14,126 bases of DNA. Source: Candidatus Kapaibacterium sp. GTDB taxonomy: Bacteria > Bacteroidota > Ignavibacteria > Kapaibacteriales > UBA2268. Every line of letters begins with the position of its first letter. Position 1 is the first letter of the stretch. Below, one piece after another: positions 1 through 8,936 of the stretch. The DNA lies in NCBI GenBank assembly GCA_030835065.1, contig JAUQWR010000477.1, positions 1 to 14,126 of the forward strand. Direction: 5' to 3'. The notes beneath the pieces are model-generated. The model ran no database searches. It was not told the DNA's origin and was given only the letters and a program-made list of their open reading frames with translations. The translations under genes and the position numbers were made by a program.

Positions 1-221
1 CTTACGATCTAAACAATATCAAGTCCTATCTAAAATTAAGTCTAGGAGGCAACTCCGGTGGCTTAGTCCTTCGCCCGGGCTTAGGATTTGATTATTACTT
101 GTATAATAATATCGGGTTCAATTTTGGCTTTGATTATAGCCTATTCATCTATCAACATCAAAATTCAACATTTAATGCTTCTAAATATGGCATTAGTTAT
201 GGTGTGAATTATAAATTTTAA
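1..221 (+). CDS. C-terminal end of an outer-membrane beta-barrel protein (partial)
   Basis: An open frame enters from the left edge (first full codon at base 3) and ends at TAA 219-221, leaving about 72 residues. The peptide alternates aromatic or hydrophobic residues with Gly, Asn and Ser, for example around LGFDYYLYNNIGFNFGFDYS, and ends in VNYKF. Alternating amphipathic strands and a terminal phenylalanine are typical of outer-membrane beta-barrels, where the last aromatic residue is part of the BAM recognition signal. The start and most of the protein lie outside the window, so the family and substrate cannot be named. The AAGG ribosome binding site of the next gene overlaps this stop codon, which suggests the two are translated from one mRNA. 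Another beta-rich surface protein is possible. Confidence 0.6.
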   Translation, partial: YDLNNIKSYLKLSLGGNSGGLVLRPGLGFDYYLYNNIGFNFGFDYSLFIYQHQNSTFNASKYGISYGVNYKF

Positions 222-230
222 GGTGCTAAA

Positions 231-698
231 ATGAAATTAGCGAATAAACTATTTGTCTTAATATTAGCTGCTTTTGGGCTAAGCCTTGTTTCCTGCAGCG
301 ATATTATAAATACTGAAGAAAATTATCAGAAGGAATTACTTCAAAAATACATTAATTCTACCGATAGCCTTAGCCGATTGAATACTAATATTCAGGATTT
401 GGGCTGGGTTAAAGTTGGAACAATGAGCCATCATTATTTAGATATCGCAAATCTATCACAAACTGATGATGTGATTATCTATTCGATTGAAAATACAAAT
501 AAAACCGGACTTTTTGATTATTCAGCAACTAATGGGTTCCCTATCATTATTGCAAATGGTGAATCAACGATTACTAACCAATCATTAGTTCTAAAGTTTG
601 TAGCAAGCACTTATACAATCGGCGATTATCATGATACTTTATACTTTAATGGCAATCATGATATTTATTTCCCAGTCAAAATATCAGTGAAATACTAA
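231..698 (+). CDS. Small putative lipoprotein, function unknown
   Basis: This encodes 155 residues. The N-terminus is a lipoprotein signal peptide: Lys2 and Lys6, a hydrophobic stretch at about 7-20, then the lipobox LVSC with the modified cysteine at residue 22. The mature part is mostly polar and beta-rich, with no recognised catalytic motif. Its last segment (roughly residues 110-155) reads like an immunoglobulin-like or sandwich strand pattern ending in VKISVKY. After Cys22 comes SDIINTEEN, which lacks the continuous aspartate run seen in the two lipoproteins further downstream. ATG 231 is preceded by AAGG at 220-223 with a 7-nt spacer. The gene sits 9 nt after a beta-barrel gene and 17 nt before a T9SS cargo gene, so a role at the outer membrane is likely. 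I do not recognise the family. Confidence 0.75.
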   Translation: MKLANKLFVLILAAFGLSLVSCSDIINTEENYQKELLQKYINSTDSLSRLNTNIQDLGWVKVGTMSHHYLDIANLSQTDDVIIYSIENTNKTGLFDYSATNGFPIIIANGESTITNQSLVLKFVASTYTIGDYHDTLYFNGNHDIYFPVKISVKY

Positions 699-715
699 GC
701 AGAGGAGTATATAAA

Positions 716-2365
716 ATGAAAAAGTTTAGTCTTATAGTTATGTTGATTATCGCTGCATCTGCATTAAACGCTTTTGCAGGAGATAATAAAGACAACACAA
801 TTCAAAGAATTCCAATTGGAGTCTTTGATATGCAAAAAAATACCAAAGGTAGTGTTAGTTTTCATGCTAGCAATTATGGAATAAATTTTCTTAATATAAA
901 AGAAAACAAAGGATCAGGATTTTGGCCACGTGGCACAGAAAACCAATATATTTTTGGTGCCGGCTTTTGGTTTGCTGCCGAAAAACGCCATAGCAGCACC
1001 GGAGATTTGGTTAAATTGGTGGAAATGAGTTATAATCCTAATAGTGGAACATCCTGGTTTAGACCCGGTCAATATTATCCTGGAATTGATTTCACTGAAA
1101 GCAACAATTTGACAAAAATTGCGAATAATAGATTGTATTTTTCGACAGACTTCGATAATATTACTGGTATGCCTCTACCAAACGTAGATGGAGGCAGATA
1201 TTCTTGGCCCCTTTGGATTCAGGATGGTGAGAAAAAATATCATTATGGCACATATCTTCATGATTATGTTAATGATACTCTAAAAAGAACTACTCAGTAT
1301 TATCCAAATGGTCCTCTTTATGTTTCGGATGAAGATATAGTATCTGCTTTTCATGATTTCGATTTAGATCTATATCAAGGTGGCAAGCAGGCTATGAGCC
1401 AAAAAGGATATCCATTAGGCTTGCAGGTTGTATCCTCAATATATACTTGGGATGAAGAATCAGCAAAGAATATTGTGGTTATAAACTACGAAATTACAAA
1501 TGCTTCCGCAGATACACTCTTTAATTGCTACTTTGGCAAAGTAATAGATGTTGATATTTATTACAGCCCTAATGGTATCCAAGGTGCTACTAATGATAGA
1601 ATTAGATTTTTCGAAGAAGATAACACACTCAACCTTGGAGTGGCGTGGACTGATACAGACAAAGGCGAAGCCGGCAAAGGGTTTGGATATTTAGGCTTGT
1701 CCTTTATTGAAACACCTGCAGTCGATAATAATGGATTTATTAGAAAGGATAAATTAATCTATGAACCAGATGAACAAATTGGTGTAAATTTGTTTAAAAA
1801 TTGGAACATAAATATTGATCCTTCAACCGAAAATGATAGATATCAACTCTTGTCTGAAAAAATCTTGCAATCTGATTTGGGTCCGGCAGACCAAAGAATG
1901 TTGATGAGCTGCGGTCCTTTTTCAATGCGTCCCGGCGACAAAGCACATGTATCAGTTTGTATCAACTTTGCTGCTCCTGCTAAAGGTGGCGAGGCAGATG
2001 GTACTATCGAAGATATCGCTGGTTTAAGCAACAAATCCTTGATAAACCAAGACAACAAAGGCTCTTTGGTCGATGGAGTGAAACTGATAAAAGATGTATA
2101 TTACAACAAGGCAAAGATTACAAGTGTAGCATCTCAGTCAGAAAAATTCAGTAAAATGAGAATATATCCTAATCCTGCTTCAAGTATATTATCAATAGAT
2201 GGTATAGAAGATAAAATGCTCGAGAGAGAATATAGAATTATTTCCATCGATGGTGTACTTATAAGCAAAGGCAAATTTGCTGGCAATATAGATATTAGCT
2301 CATTGGCTCCGGGAGCATATTATTTATTGATAGATGGCGTACCTTTGAGATTTATAAAACAATAA
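716..2365 (+). CDS. Secreted protein with T9SS type A C-terminal sorting domain
   Basis: This encodes 549 residues. A Sec signal peptide covers residues 1 to about 21 (Lys2, Lys3, a hydrophobic core, then LNAFA before GDN). The large middle part (about 22-475) is rich in aromatic residues, Gly and Asn, looks beta-rich, and has no catalytic motif that I recognise. Residues 481-549 form a typical Por-secretion C-terminal sorting domain: MRIYPNPASS at the start, a central YRIISIDG, then DISSLAPGAYYLLI and the basic end RFIKQ. In this family the domain directs passage through the type IX secretion system and is usually cleaved as the protein is anchored to the surface or released. A good AGAGGAG ribosome binding site at 701-707 supports ATG 716. 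The gene is last in its operon, just before a strong terminator. The export route is well supported; the function is unknown. Confidence 0.85.
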   Translation: MKKFSLIVMLIIAASALNAFAGDNKDNTIQRIPIGVFDMQKNTKGSVSFHASNYGINFLNIKENKGSGFWPRGTENQYIFGAGFWFAAEKRHSSTGDLVKLVEMSYNPNSGTSWFRPGQYYPGIDFTESNNLTKIANNRLYFSTDFDNITGMPLPNVDGGRYSWPLWIQDGEKKYHYGTYLHDYVNDTLKRTTQYYPNGPLYVSDEDIVSAFHDFDLDLYQGGKQAMSQKGYPLGLQVVSSIYTWDEESAKNIVVINYEITNASADTLFNCYFGKVIDVDIYYSPNGIQGATNDRIRFFEEDNTLNLGVAWTDTDKGEAGKGFGYLGLSFIETPAVDNNGFIRKDKLIYEPDEQIGVNLFKNWNINIDPSTENDRYQLLSEKILQSDLGPADQRMLMSCGPFSMRPGDKAHVSVCINFAAPAKGGEADGTIEDIAGLSNKSLINQDNKGSLVDGVKLIKDVYYNKAKITSVASQSEKFSKMRIYPNPASSILSIDGIEDKMLEREYRIISIDGVLISKGKFAGNIDISSLAPGAYYLLIDGVPLRFIKQ

Positions 2366-2386
2366 ATATAAAATAATAAGATTTTT

Positions 2387-2430
2387 GGATGGCTTTTGAT
2401 TAAAAACTGATCAAAAGCCATTCATTTTTT
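2387..2430 (+). terminator. Intrinsic terminator after the T9SS cargo gene
   Basis: A perfect 12-bp stem, ATGGCTTTTGAT at 2389-2400 with ATCAAAAGCCAT at 2410-2421, encloses a 9-nt loop. One wobble and one further pair can extend it outward to 2387/2423. A run of six T follows at 2425-2430. It lies 21 nt after the stop codon. Confidence 0.85.
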
Positions 2431-2531
2431 GAATAATTATAATTATAAATGAATCAAAACGTCAATCGAGTTTTTAAAATGGATTTTTTTTTCAACAAAT
2501 GTAATATATTGAAAAATAATTCAAGAATTAC

Positions 2532-2562
2532 TTTGTCTTATTTGCACGTATAAGTATTTTTG
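2532..2562 (+). promoter_or_regulatory. Candidate Bacteroidota-type promoter for atpD
   Basis: TTTG at 2532-2535 and TATTTTTG at 2555-2562 are 19 nt apart. This matches the -33 TTTG / -7 TAnnTTTG pattern known for the primary sigma factor of Bacteroidota. The predicted transcript start near 2567-2570 gives a leader of about 75 nt before atpD. The preceding gene ends at a strong terminator, so a promoter is expected here. Chance matches are common in AT-rich DNA. Confidence 0.45.
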
Positions 2563-2615
2563 TAAATACATAATTGATATGTAATAGAATAAGATTGAAA
2601 ATTAGAAATAAATAA

Positions 2616-4052
<1,437 letters not shown>

Positions 4053-4073
4053 AATTAATAAAAATAAATTTAT

Positions 4074-4113
4074 CCGCGAAGTAGCATTAAATAAAAGACT
4101 TGCTGCTTCGCGG
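4074..4113 (+). terminator. 13-bp hairpin between atpD and atpC (possible terminator or attenuator)
   Basis: CCGCGAAGTAGCA at 4074-4086 pairs with TGCTGCTTCGCGG at 4101-4113. All 13 positions pair, one as a G-U wobble, with a 14-nt loop. The stem is much richer in GC than its surroundings. Only a weak T-tract follows (ATTTTA near 4118), so full termination is uncertain. Attenuation or protection of the atpD mRNA 3' end would also fit. Confidence 0.55.
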
Positions 4114-4148
4114 CATAATTTTATATATAAAAAAGTTATAACTTAAAA

Positions 4149-4179
4149 TTGATAATCCCAAAAAAAACTCGTAATTTTG
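4149..4179 (+). promoter_or_regulatory. Candidate Bacteroidota-type promoter for atpC
   Basis: TTG at 4149-4151 and TAATTTTG at 4172-4179 are 20 nt apart and fit the TTTG / TAnnTTTG pattern, with only the first T of the upstream box missing. It lies after the intergenic hairpin and about 32 nt before the atpC start, so it could allow separate transcription of the epsilon subunit. The background is AT-rich, so a chance match is possible. Confidence 0.4.
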
Positions 4180-4211
4180 TAATTTGAAAATATACTAAAA
4201 AGGACGATAAA

Positions 4212-4622
4212 TTGGCTGACAACAAAATGCTTTTAGTAGAGATTGTTACGCCTCAAAGCGTGATATTTTCCGGTAACGCAAGTTCTGTAGCTGTTCCGGG
4301 TTCGCAATCGCCTTTCCAGGTGCTCTATAACCATGCTCCGATAGTATCTTCTTTAGATCCCGGATATGTAAAAATTAACAACGAAAACAATAGTATAAAT
4401 TGGTTTGTTGTTAGTTCTGGCTTTACAGAAGTCAAAGATAATAAAGTTTCTGTATTAGTCGAGCGAGCATTATCTTTCGAAGAAATTGACCAAAATAAAT
4501 TGACTAAGGAATTGGAATTGCTCCAATCCAAAAAGCAAGATGCTAAAATAGAATCTGAAATTGCTACAATCAAGTCAGATATAGCATTTGTGGAACTATG
4601 CCTTAATGCAAAAGGCAGATAA
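4212..4622 (+). CDS. atpC: F-type ATP synthase subunit epsilon
   Basis: The epsilon subunit is part of the central stalk of F1; it couples rotation to catalysis and in many bacteria inhibits ATP hydrolysis. Residues 1 to about 88 form the N-terminal beta-sandwich, with the family pattern LLVEIVTPQSVIFSGNASSV followed by the SPFQVLYNHAPIV segment. Residues about 92-136 are charged and helical, matching the C-terminal two-helix hairpin, so this is a full-length form (136 residues), unlike the short epsilon of some relatives. The start is a TTG: AAAGGA just upstream (about 4199-4204) has a 7-nt spacer to TTG 4212, whereas the first ATG at 4227 would remove part of the first strand. The gene lies 159 nt after atpD, a long gap for this pair, containing a hairpin and a candidate promoter. 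A terminator follows directly. Confidence 0.93.
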   Translation: MADNKMLLVEIVTPQSVIFSGNASSVAVPGSQSPFQVLYNHAPIVSSLDPGYVKINNENNSINWFVVSSGFTEVKDNKVSVLVERALSFEEIDQNKLTKELELLQSKKQDAKIESEIATIKSDIAFVELCLNAKGR

Positions 4623-4631
4623 ACAAGTGGC

Positions 4632-4657
4632 AAAGTGGTATGGAGCCACTTTTTTTT
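4632..4657 (+). terminator. Intrinsic terminator after atpC
   Basis: AAAGTGG at 4632-4638 pairs with CCACTTT at 4646-4652 around a 7-nt loop, followed by T through 4657. An alternative 7-bp pairing uses AAGTGGC at 4625-4631 with GCCACTT at 4645-4651. It begins 10 nt after the atpC stop and ends 22 nt before the guaB start. Confidence 0.75.
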
Positions 4658-4679
4658 ATTAATTTTTGAGCGATCGGCT

Positions 4680-6146
4680 ATGAATCCTAATAAAATTAAA
4701 TATGAAGGTATTACTTATGATGATGTTCTCCTAATTCCGAGATATTCTGAAGTATTGCCTCGCGAAACCGATATAACAACTCATCTGACAAAATCAATAA
4801 AATTGAATATACCTTTGCTCTCTGCAGCGATGGATACTGTGACCGAGGCCGAAATGGCAAGAGCTATTGCCAGGGAAGGTGGGCTTGGTGTGATACATAA
4901 AAATTTATCAATCAAACGCCAAGCTGAGGAAGTGGACAAAGTGAAACGCTCCGAAAGCGGTATGATAATGAAACCTATCACACTGAGCAATGAGCATACT
5001 GTGGAAGATGCTGTCGAGCTTATGGCTAAGTTTCATATTTCTGGTATTCCAATTATCGATTCGTCACATAAACTTATTGGTATCGTTACTAATAGAGATC
5101 TTAGATTCAAACCCGATAGAAGCGAAAAACTATCGGAAGTAATGACCAAAGGCTCTTTGATTACTGTACCTATTGGTACTACACTCGAAGAAGCTGAAAA
5201 ATTACTTCAAAAACACAGAATCGAAAAGCTTCCAGTTGTGGATGATAATAATGTGCTTAAAGGTTTAATTACTTTTAAAGATATTCAAAAGAAAAAGCAG
5301 CACCCAAGATCTTGCAAAGATGCTCAAGGACGATTGAGAGTAGGAGCTGCGCTTGGAGTTACTCCCGACACATTGGATAGAGTGGCAGCCTTGGTAGAAG
5401 TCGGAGTTGATGCAGTATTTGTTGATACAGCTCACGGACACAGCAAGGGTGTAGTCGAAACAGTTAAGAAAATTAAGTCAATATATAATAATTTGCAGGT
5501 AATAGCTGGCAATATTGCCACTGGCGATGCAGCACAAGCACTTATAGATGCCGGAGCAGACGGGCTAAAGGTCGGAATAGGACCAGGCTCAATATGCACC
5601 ACTCGAATAATTGCCGGAGTGGGTGTGCCTCAGTTGTCTGCAGTTATGAATGTAAGCGAAGTTGCTCATAAGTATGAAATACCAATAATAGCAGACGGTG
5701 GAATAAAACAAACCGGCGACATAGCTAAAGCAATTGCTGCAGGTGCCGATAGTATTATGGTGGGCAATATGCTGGCTGGTCATGAAGAAAGCCCGGGCGA
5801 AAAAATTATATACGAAGGCAGAGTATATAAAATTTATCGCGGTATGGGATCTCTCGGCGCTATGAGCCAAGGCTCTGCCGATAGATATTTCCAAGATGTT
5901 GAAGATGAAATTTCGAAATATGTGCCCGAAGGTATCGAAGGTCGTGTGTCTTTCAAAGGCAATGTCGGCGATACTATTTATCAAATAATCGGTGGATTGA
6001 GATCTGCTATGGGTTATTGCGGCTGCACTAATATAAATGAAATGAAAAAAGATGCTATTTTTAATCGTATCACTAATGCCGGACTGAGAGAATCTCATCC
6101 ACATGATGTTAAGATTACTAAAGAATCGCCTAATTACTATGTATAA
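4680..6146 (+). CDS. guaB: Inosine-5'-monophosphate dehydrogenase
   Basis: This cytoplasmic enzyme oxidises IMP to XMP with NAD+, the committed step of guanine nucleotide synthesis. From ATG 4680 it has 488 residues, the usual length. The N-terminal part begins [20 protein letters not shown], with [15 protein letters not shown] after it. A pair of CBS domains (about residues 95-210) is inserted in the TIM barrel. The catalytic loop GPGSICTTR carries the nucleophile Cys306. The mobile flap [19 protein letters not shown] and the late segment [11 protein letters not shown] are intact. The frame is open back to a GTG at 4635, but that stretch overlaps the atpC terminator and would encode a non-homologous leader, so ATG 4680 is preferred despite lacking a clear ribosome binding site. 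The M24 peptidase gene follows after 20 nt. The promoter is not obvious; it may lie inside atpC. Confidence 0.97.
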   Translation: MNPNKIKYEGITYDDVLLIPRYSEVLPRETDITTHLTKSIKLNIPLLSAAMDTVTEAEMARAIAREGGLGVIHKNLSIKRQAEEVDKVKRSESGMIMKPITLSNEHTVEDAVELMAKFHISGIPIIDSSHKLIGIVTNRDLRFKPDRSEKLSEVMTKGSLITVPIGTTLEEAEKLLQKHRIEKLPVVDDNNVLKGLITFKDIQKKKQHPRSCKDAQGRLRVGAALGVTPDTLDRVAALVEVGVDAVFVDTAHGHSKGVVETVKKIKSIYNNLQVIAGNIATGDAAQALIDAGADGLKVGIGPGSICTTRIIAGVGVPQLSAVMNVSEVAHKYEIPIIADGGIKQTGDIAKAIAAGADSIMVGNMLAGHEESPGEKIIYEGRVYKIYRGMGSLGAMSQGSADRYFQDVEDEISKYVPEGIEGRVSFKGNVGDTIYQIIGGLRSAMGYCGCTNINEMKKDAIFNRITNAGLRESHPHDVKITKESPNYYV

Positions 6147-6166
6147 TATAAATATTTGCAAAAACG

Positions 6167-7300
6167 ATGGCACAAAAAGTTAAAAAACAAGAAGAGGAAA
6201 CCTCCGGAGCATATCCGAAAATAATCGACAGAAGGTTCCACCAGTTGCGTTTTAATATGGACGACAACAAAGTAGAAGCTATCGTCGTTACTTATTTACC
6301 TAACATTCGCTATTTGACAAACTTCTCCGGCTCGTCGGCTTTTTTGTTCGTCACTGCGGATGAAATTCATTTCTTTACTGACGACAGATATGAAGAACAA
6401 ATAAAAACCGAACTTTATCCATTACCTAACTTGCATACTCATATTACTCGTGATGTGTGGTCATACATAGTAGATAATGAAATATTTAGCAAAGTTCAAA
6501 CTTTAGGCTTCGAAGCTGATAAAATGGCATATGCCGAAGCTGTTGAAATTCGTAATAAAGTAAGACCTATAAAATTTAAACCGGTTACAAATCTTGTAGA
6601 AAGATTTACTCAACCTAAAGCACCCGAAGAATTAGAATATATCAAAGATGCATGCAAAATTGCCGAAGATGTGTACGAAAAAATGCTTGCTTTTATTCAG
6701 CCAGGCATGAGCGAAATTGAAGTTGCTACCGAAATAGCATATCAAACTCGCAAACTTGGCTCAGAAGGCGATCCTTTTGATATTATTGTTGTAAGCGGTG
6801 CTCGTGGATCTTTGGTTCATGGACAGCCAAGCACAAAGAAAATTAAAAAAGGTGAAATCGTTTTGATGGATTTTGGTGCAAAAGTTCATGGCTTCTGCTC
6901 TGATATTACACGCTCGATTTGCATTGGCAAGCCAACTAAAGATCAAAAAGCTGTTTATCAAATTGTATATGATGCTAAAAAAGCTGCAATGGATGCTATT
7001 CGCCCAGGTATGAACGGCAAATTGATTGATGCTATAGCACGCAATATGATTGCTAAAGCCGGATATGGCGAATATTTCCAACACTCTTTAGGTCATGGTA
7101 TCGGCTTGGTTACTCACGAAAGTCCTATTATTACTTTTAGATTGGAAGACCAAATTGTGCCTGAAGATAGCGTTTTAGCTATTGAGCCGGGTATTTATCT
7201 TCCAGAAAAATTTGGAATTAGAGTAGAAGATAATATTTTTATTACCAGAAATGGCGGCGTTTATTTAACTAACGCTCCAAGCGAATTGGTTTCAATTTAA
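6167..7300 (+). CDS. Xaa-Pro aminopeptidase, M24 family metallopeptidase
   Basis: This probably removes N-terminal residues that precede proline in peptides; the family is cytoplasmic and uses two metal ions, often manganese. It has 377 residues. After a short Lys/Glu-rich leader (about 1-17) comes a creatinase-type N-terminal domain (about 22-150) with YLPNIRYLTNFSGSSAFLFV. The C-terminal pita-bread domain (about 155-375) holds all five metal ligands: Asp235 and Asp246 in MDFGAKVHGFCSDITRS, His310 in GHGIGLVTHE, Glu340 in IEPGIYLP and Glu354 in GIRVEDN. Their spacing matches PepP/PepQ-type enzymes. ATG 6167 has no clear ribosome binding site; it is the first ATG in the frame after guaB, 20 nt away, so co-transcription with guaB is likely. 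Prolidase activity on dipeptides is the main alternative. Confidence 0.9.
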   Translation: MAQKVKKQEEETSGAYPKIIDRRFHQLRFNMDDNKVEAIVVTYLPNIRYLTNFSGSSAFLFVTADEIHFFTDDRYEEQIKTELYPLPNLHTHITRDVWSYIVDNEIFSKVQTLGFEADKMAYAEAVEIRNKVRPIKFKPVTNLVERFTQPKAPEELEYIKDACKIAEDVYEKMLAFIQPGMSEIEVATEIAYQTRKLGSEGDPFDIIVVSGARGSLVHGQPSTKKIKKGEIVLMDFGAKVHGFCSDITRSICIGKPTKDQKAVYQIVYDAKKAAMDAIRPGMNGKLIDAIARNMIAKAGYGEYFQHSLGHGIGLVTHESPIITFRLEDQIVPEDSVLAIEPGIYLPEKFGIRVEDNIFITRNGGVYLTNAPSELVSI

Positions 7301-7343
7301 AATATGCAAATAGATACGGAATAATTTGCGGGAAATAGAATCG

Positions 7344-8615
7344 ATGACAAGAAATGTTTTAGTTGTTGCGTACTATTTCCCGCCAATGGGTTTAAGTGGC
7401 GTACAACGTACTTTAAAATTTGTTAAATATTTGCCTGAATATGGCTGGCATCCGATCGTGCTTACTTGCGCGGCAGATGCTTATTATGCTTTCGACGAAA
7501 CTCTGGCTGATGATATAGATAACAATCGAATTACAATAGTCAGAACTGATTCTGATTTGTCGAAAATGGCTAAACCTAAGAATGGCAATACAATCAAATA
7601 TCCTTCTTATTTCAGCCAAAAAATCAAAAGAATGATTTCTCAGACTATTTTCCAACCTGATAGCAGAATATCTTGGAAAAAGCTTGCTGTTGCAAAAGGT
7701 CAAGAAATTATTGATAATAATGAAATACATGCCATTTTCTCTACAGCTCCTCCATTTACCGATTTTTTAGTAGCTCAGGAGCTATCCGAAAAAAATAGTA
7801 TTAATTATGTGATGGATTATAGAGACTTGTGGGTCGATAATGCTTATTATTTCTATGCCACTCCATTCCATAAGTCTTATAGTATGGACCTGGAAAGAAA
7901 AATGCTTACTCACTCCAAGCGAGCAATTGTGATTAATAGGTTTATGAAAGAAAAAATGCTTCAGAGATATAAATTTTTATCTCATGATGATATTTCAATT
8001 ATTCCTCATGGCTATGATAAAGAAGATTTTGATGCATTTTCGAATGTAAGACCTGATAACTCTAAGTTTACTATTACTCATTGTGGATTATTTCCAGACG
8101 ACCTTACACCCAAATATTTCTTAAAAGCATTATCAAATTATTTGAAGAAAAATCCAGATGCCAAATCTAAGATTTCTGCCAGATTTGTTGGGCTAATGCG
8201 CAAAAGTCATATCAAGATGTTTAAGAAATATAAGTTGCTCGATATTGTAGATTCTACCGGATATGTATCTCATAGCGAAGCTATACGCAATTTGATGGAT
8301 TCTGATGTGCTTTGGTTTATGATTCCTAATAATATAGCTACTCCTAGCAGAATGTATGAATATTTTGGTGCACGCAAACCGATGATTGTATGTGCTCCCG
8401 ATGGCAATATTAAGCAAACTGCTCTAGAATCTGCTGCTGCATTATGCCCCGATCCAAAGAATATTAAGCAAATCGAAGAAGCAATTGATAATTATTTTAA
8501 TCTCTGGAAACAAGGCAGATTGCCTCAGCCTGAAAAGAAATTTATTGATCAATTCGATAGAAAAAAACTTACATCTTTATTAGCGAGAGAACTTGCTTTA
8601 GCTGCAGTTGTGTAA
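7344..8615 (+). CDS. Glycosyltransferase, GT4-like (GT-B fold)
   Basis: This likely transfers a sugar from a nucleotide donor to an envelope glycan or lipid acceptor at the inner face of the cytoplasmic membrane. From ATG 7344 it has 423 residues. The N-terminal Rossmann half starts VLVVAYYFPPMGLSGVQR, with a Gly-rich acceptor-side loop and a conserved MDYRDLWVDN segment. The C-terminal donor half begins near IIPHGYDKEDF and FTITHCGLF, and ends with SRMYEYFGARKPMIV, the family's usual donor-site region. A TTG at 7326 would add six residues, but ATG 7344 starts directly before the first beta strand and is preferred. Neither start has a strong ribosome binding site. The gene is 43 nt after the aminopeptidase gene and last before a strong terminator. 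Donor and acceptor cannot be told from the sequence. Confidence 0.85.
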   Translation: MTRNVLVVAYYFPPMGLSGVQRTLKFVKYLPEYGWHPIVLTCAADAYYAFDETLADDIDNNRITIVRTDSDLSKMAKPKNGNTIKYPSYFSQKIKRMISQTIFQPDSRISWKKLAVAKGQEIIDNNEIHAIFSTAPPFTDFLVAQELSEKNSINYVMDYRDLWVDNAYYFYATPFHKSYSMDLERKMLTHSKRAIVINRFMKEKMLQRYKFLSHDDISIIPHGYDKEDFDAFSNVRPDNSKFTITHCGLFPDDLTPKYFLKALSNYLKKNPDAKSKISARFVGLMRKSHIKMFKKYKLLDIVDSTGYVSHSEAIRNLMDSDVLWFMIPNNIATPSRMYEYFGARKPMIVCAPDGNIKQTALESAAALCPDPKNIKQIEEAIDNYFNLWKQGRLPQPEKKFIDQFDRKKLTSLLARELALAAVV

Positions 8616-8647
8616 AACAATTAACACAAAATAATATAAAAGGATTA

Positions 8648-8678
8648 AAAGAGCCGAATTCAGATAATTCGGCTCTTT
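8648..8678 (+). terminator. Intrinsic terminator after the GT4 gene
   Basis: AAAGAGCCGAATT at 8648-8660 pairs perfectly with AATTCGGCTCTTT at 8666-8678, a 13-bp stem with a 5-nt loop. The U-tract is short: TTT at the end of the stem, then GAGTTTT. As the stem is close to symmetric in sequence, it might also act on the minus strand. Confidence 0.8.
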
Positions 8679-8857
8679 GAGTTTTAGTTAAAACTAACGA
8701 TTGTTTGATACAATTTAGTTATGACTATATTATGAAATCTTGTTTATTCCGTTGCAAGCCTTCTTGTGTATTTATCAGGGTTTTTGGGGATTTTTTTTAA
8801 GAATAATGAGCTGAATAATTAAAATTGGATTAAATGTTGGGAGTTTATTTATTATGC
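8679..8857. other. Intergenic stretch without a recognisable gene
   Basis: This is the middle of the 309-bp gap between the GT4 and cytochrome genes (8616-8924 before the open frame begins). It contains a weak 6-bp hairpin (AGTTTT 8680-8685 with AAAACT 8690-8695) and a G/T-rich patch ending in a run of eight T near 8791-8798. I see no open frame with coding character, no RNA gene and no clear operator repeat. The gap is long for this window, so control of the cytochrome unit could lie here. Confidence 0.5.
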
Positions 8858-8886
8858 TTGACAATTGTATTTTATTTATCTAAATT
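8858..8886 (+). promoter_or_regulatory. Possible promoter for the cytochrome/rhodanese unit
   Basis: TTGACA at 8858-8863 is followed by TAAATT at 8881-8886 with exactly 17 nt between, a sigma-70-like arrangement with a perfect -35 and a 4-of-6 -10 box. TATAAT occurs at 8903-8908 and again at 8914-8919. TATAATTG at 8903-8910 differs by one base from TAnnTTTG but lacks an upstream TTTG at the right distance. Which element is used cannot be decided by reading. Confidence 0.3.
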
Positions 8887-8936
8887 ATTAAAAAGTTTAA
8901 AGTATAATTGTTTTATAATGGAACTTGGAGATAGTA

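Noticed and set aside
5589..6173. A 194-codon open frame on the minus strand
   Set aside because: It lies antisense to the conserved C-terminal half of guaB, has low-complexity Ile/Phe/Ser content and no recognised motif; it is a shadow of guaB codon use.
8680..8695. Small hairpin AGTTTT/AAAACT as a second terminator or operator
   Set aside because: The stem has only six base pairs, mostly A-T, in AT-rich DNA, and no T-run follows; chance is the simpler explanation.
8925..8936. TTG start for the cytochrome, four codons upstream
   Set aside because: GGAG at 8927-8930 is placed as the ribosome binding site of ATG 8937, and the signal peptide reads normally from that ATG.
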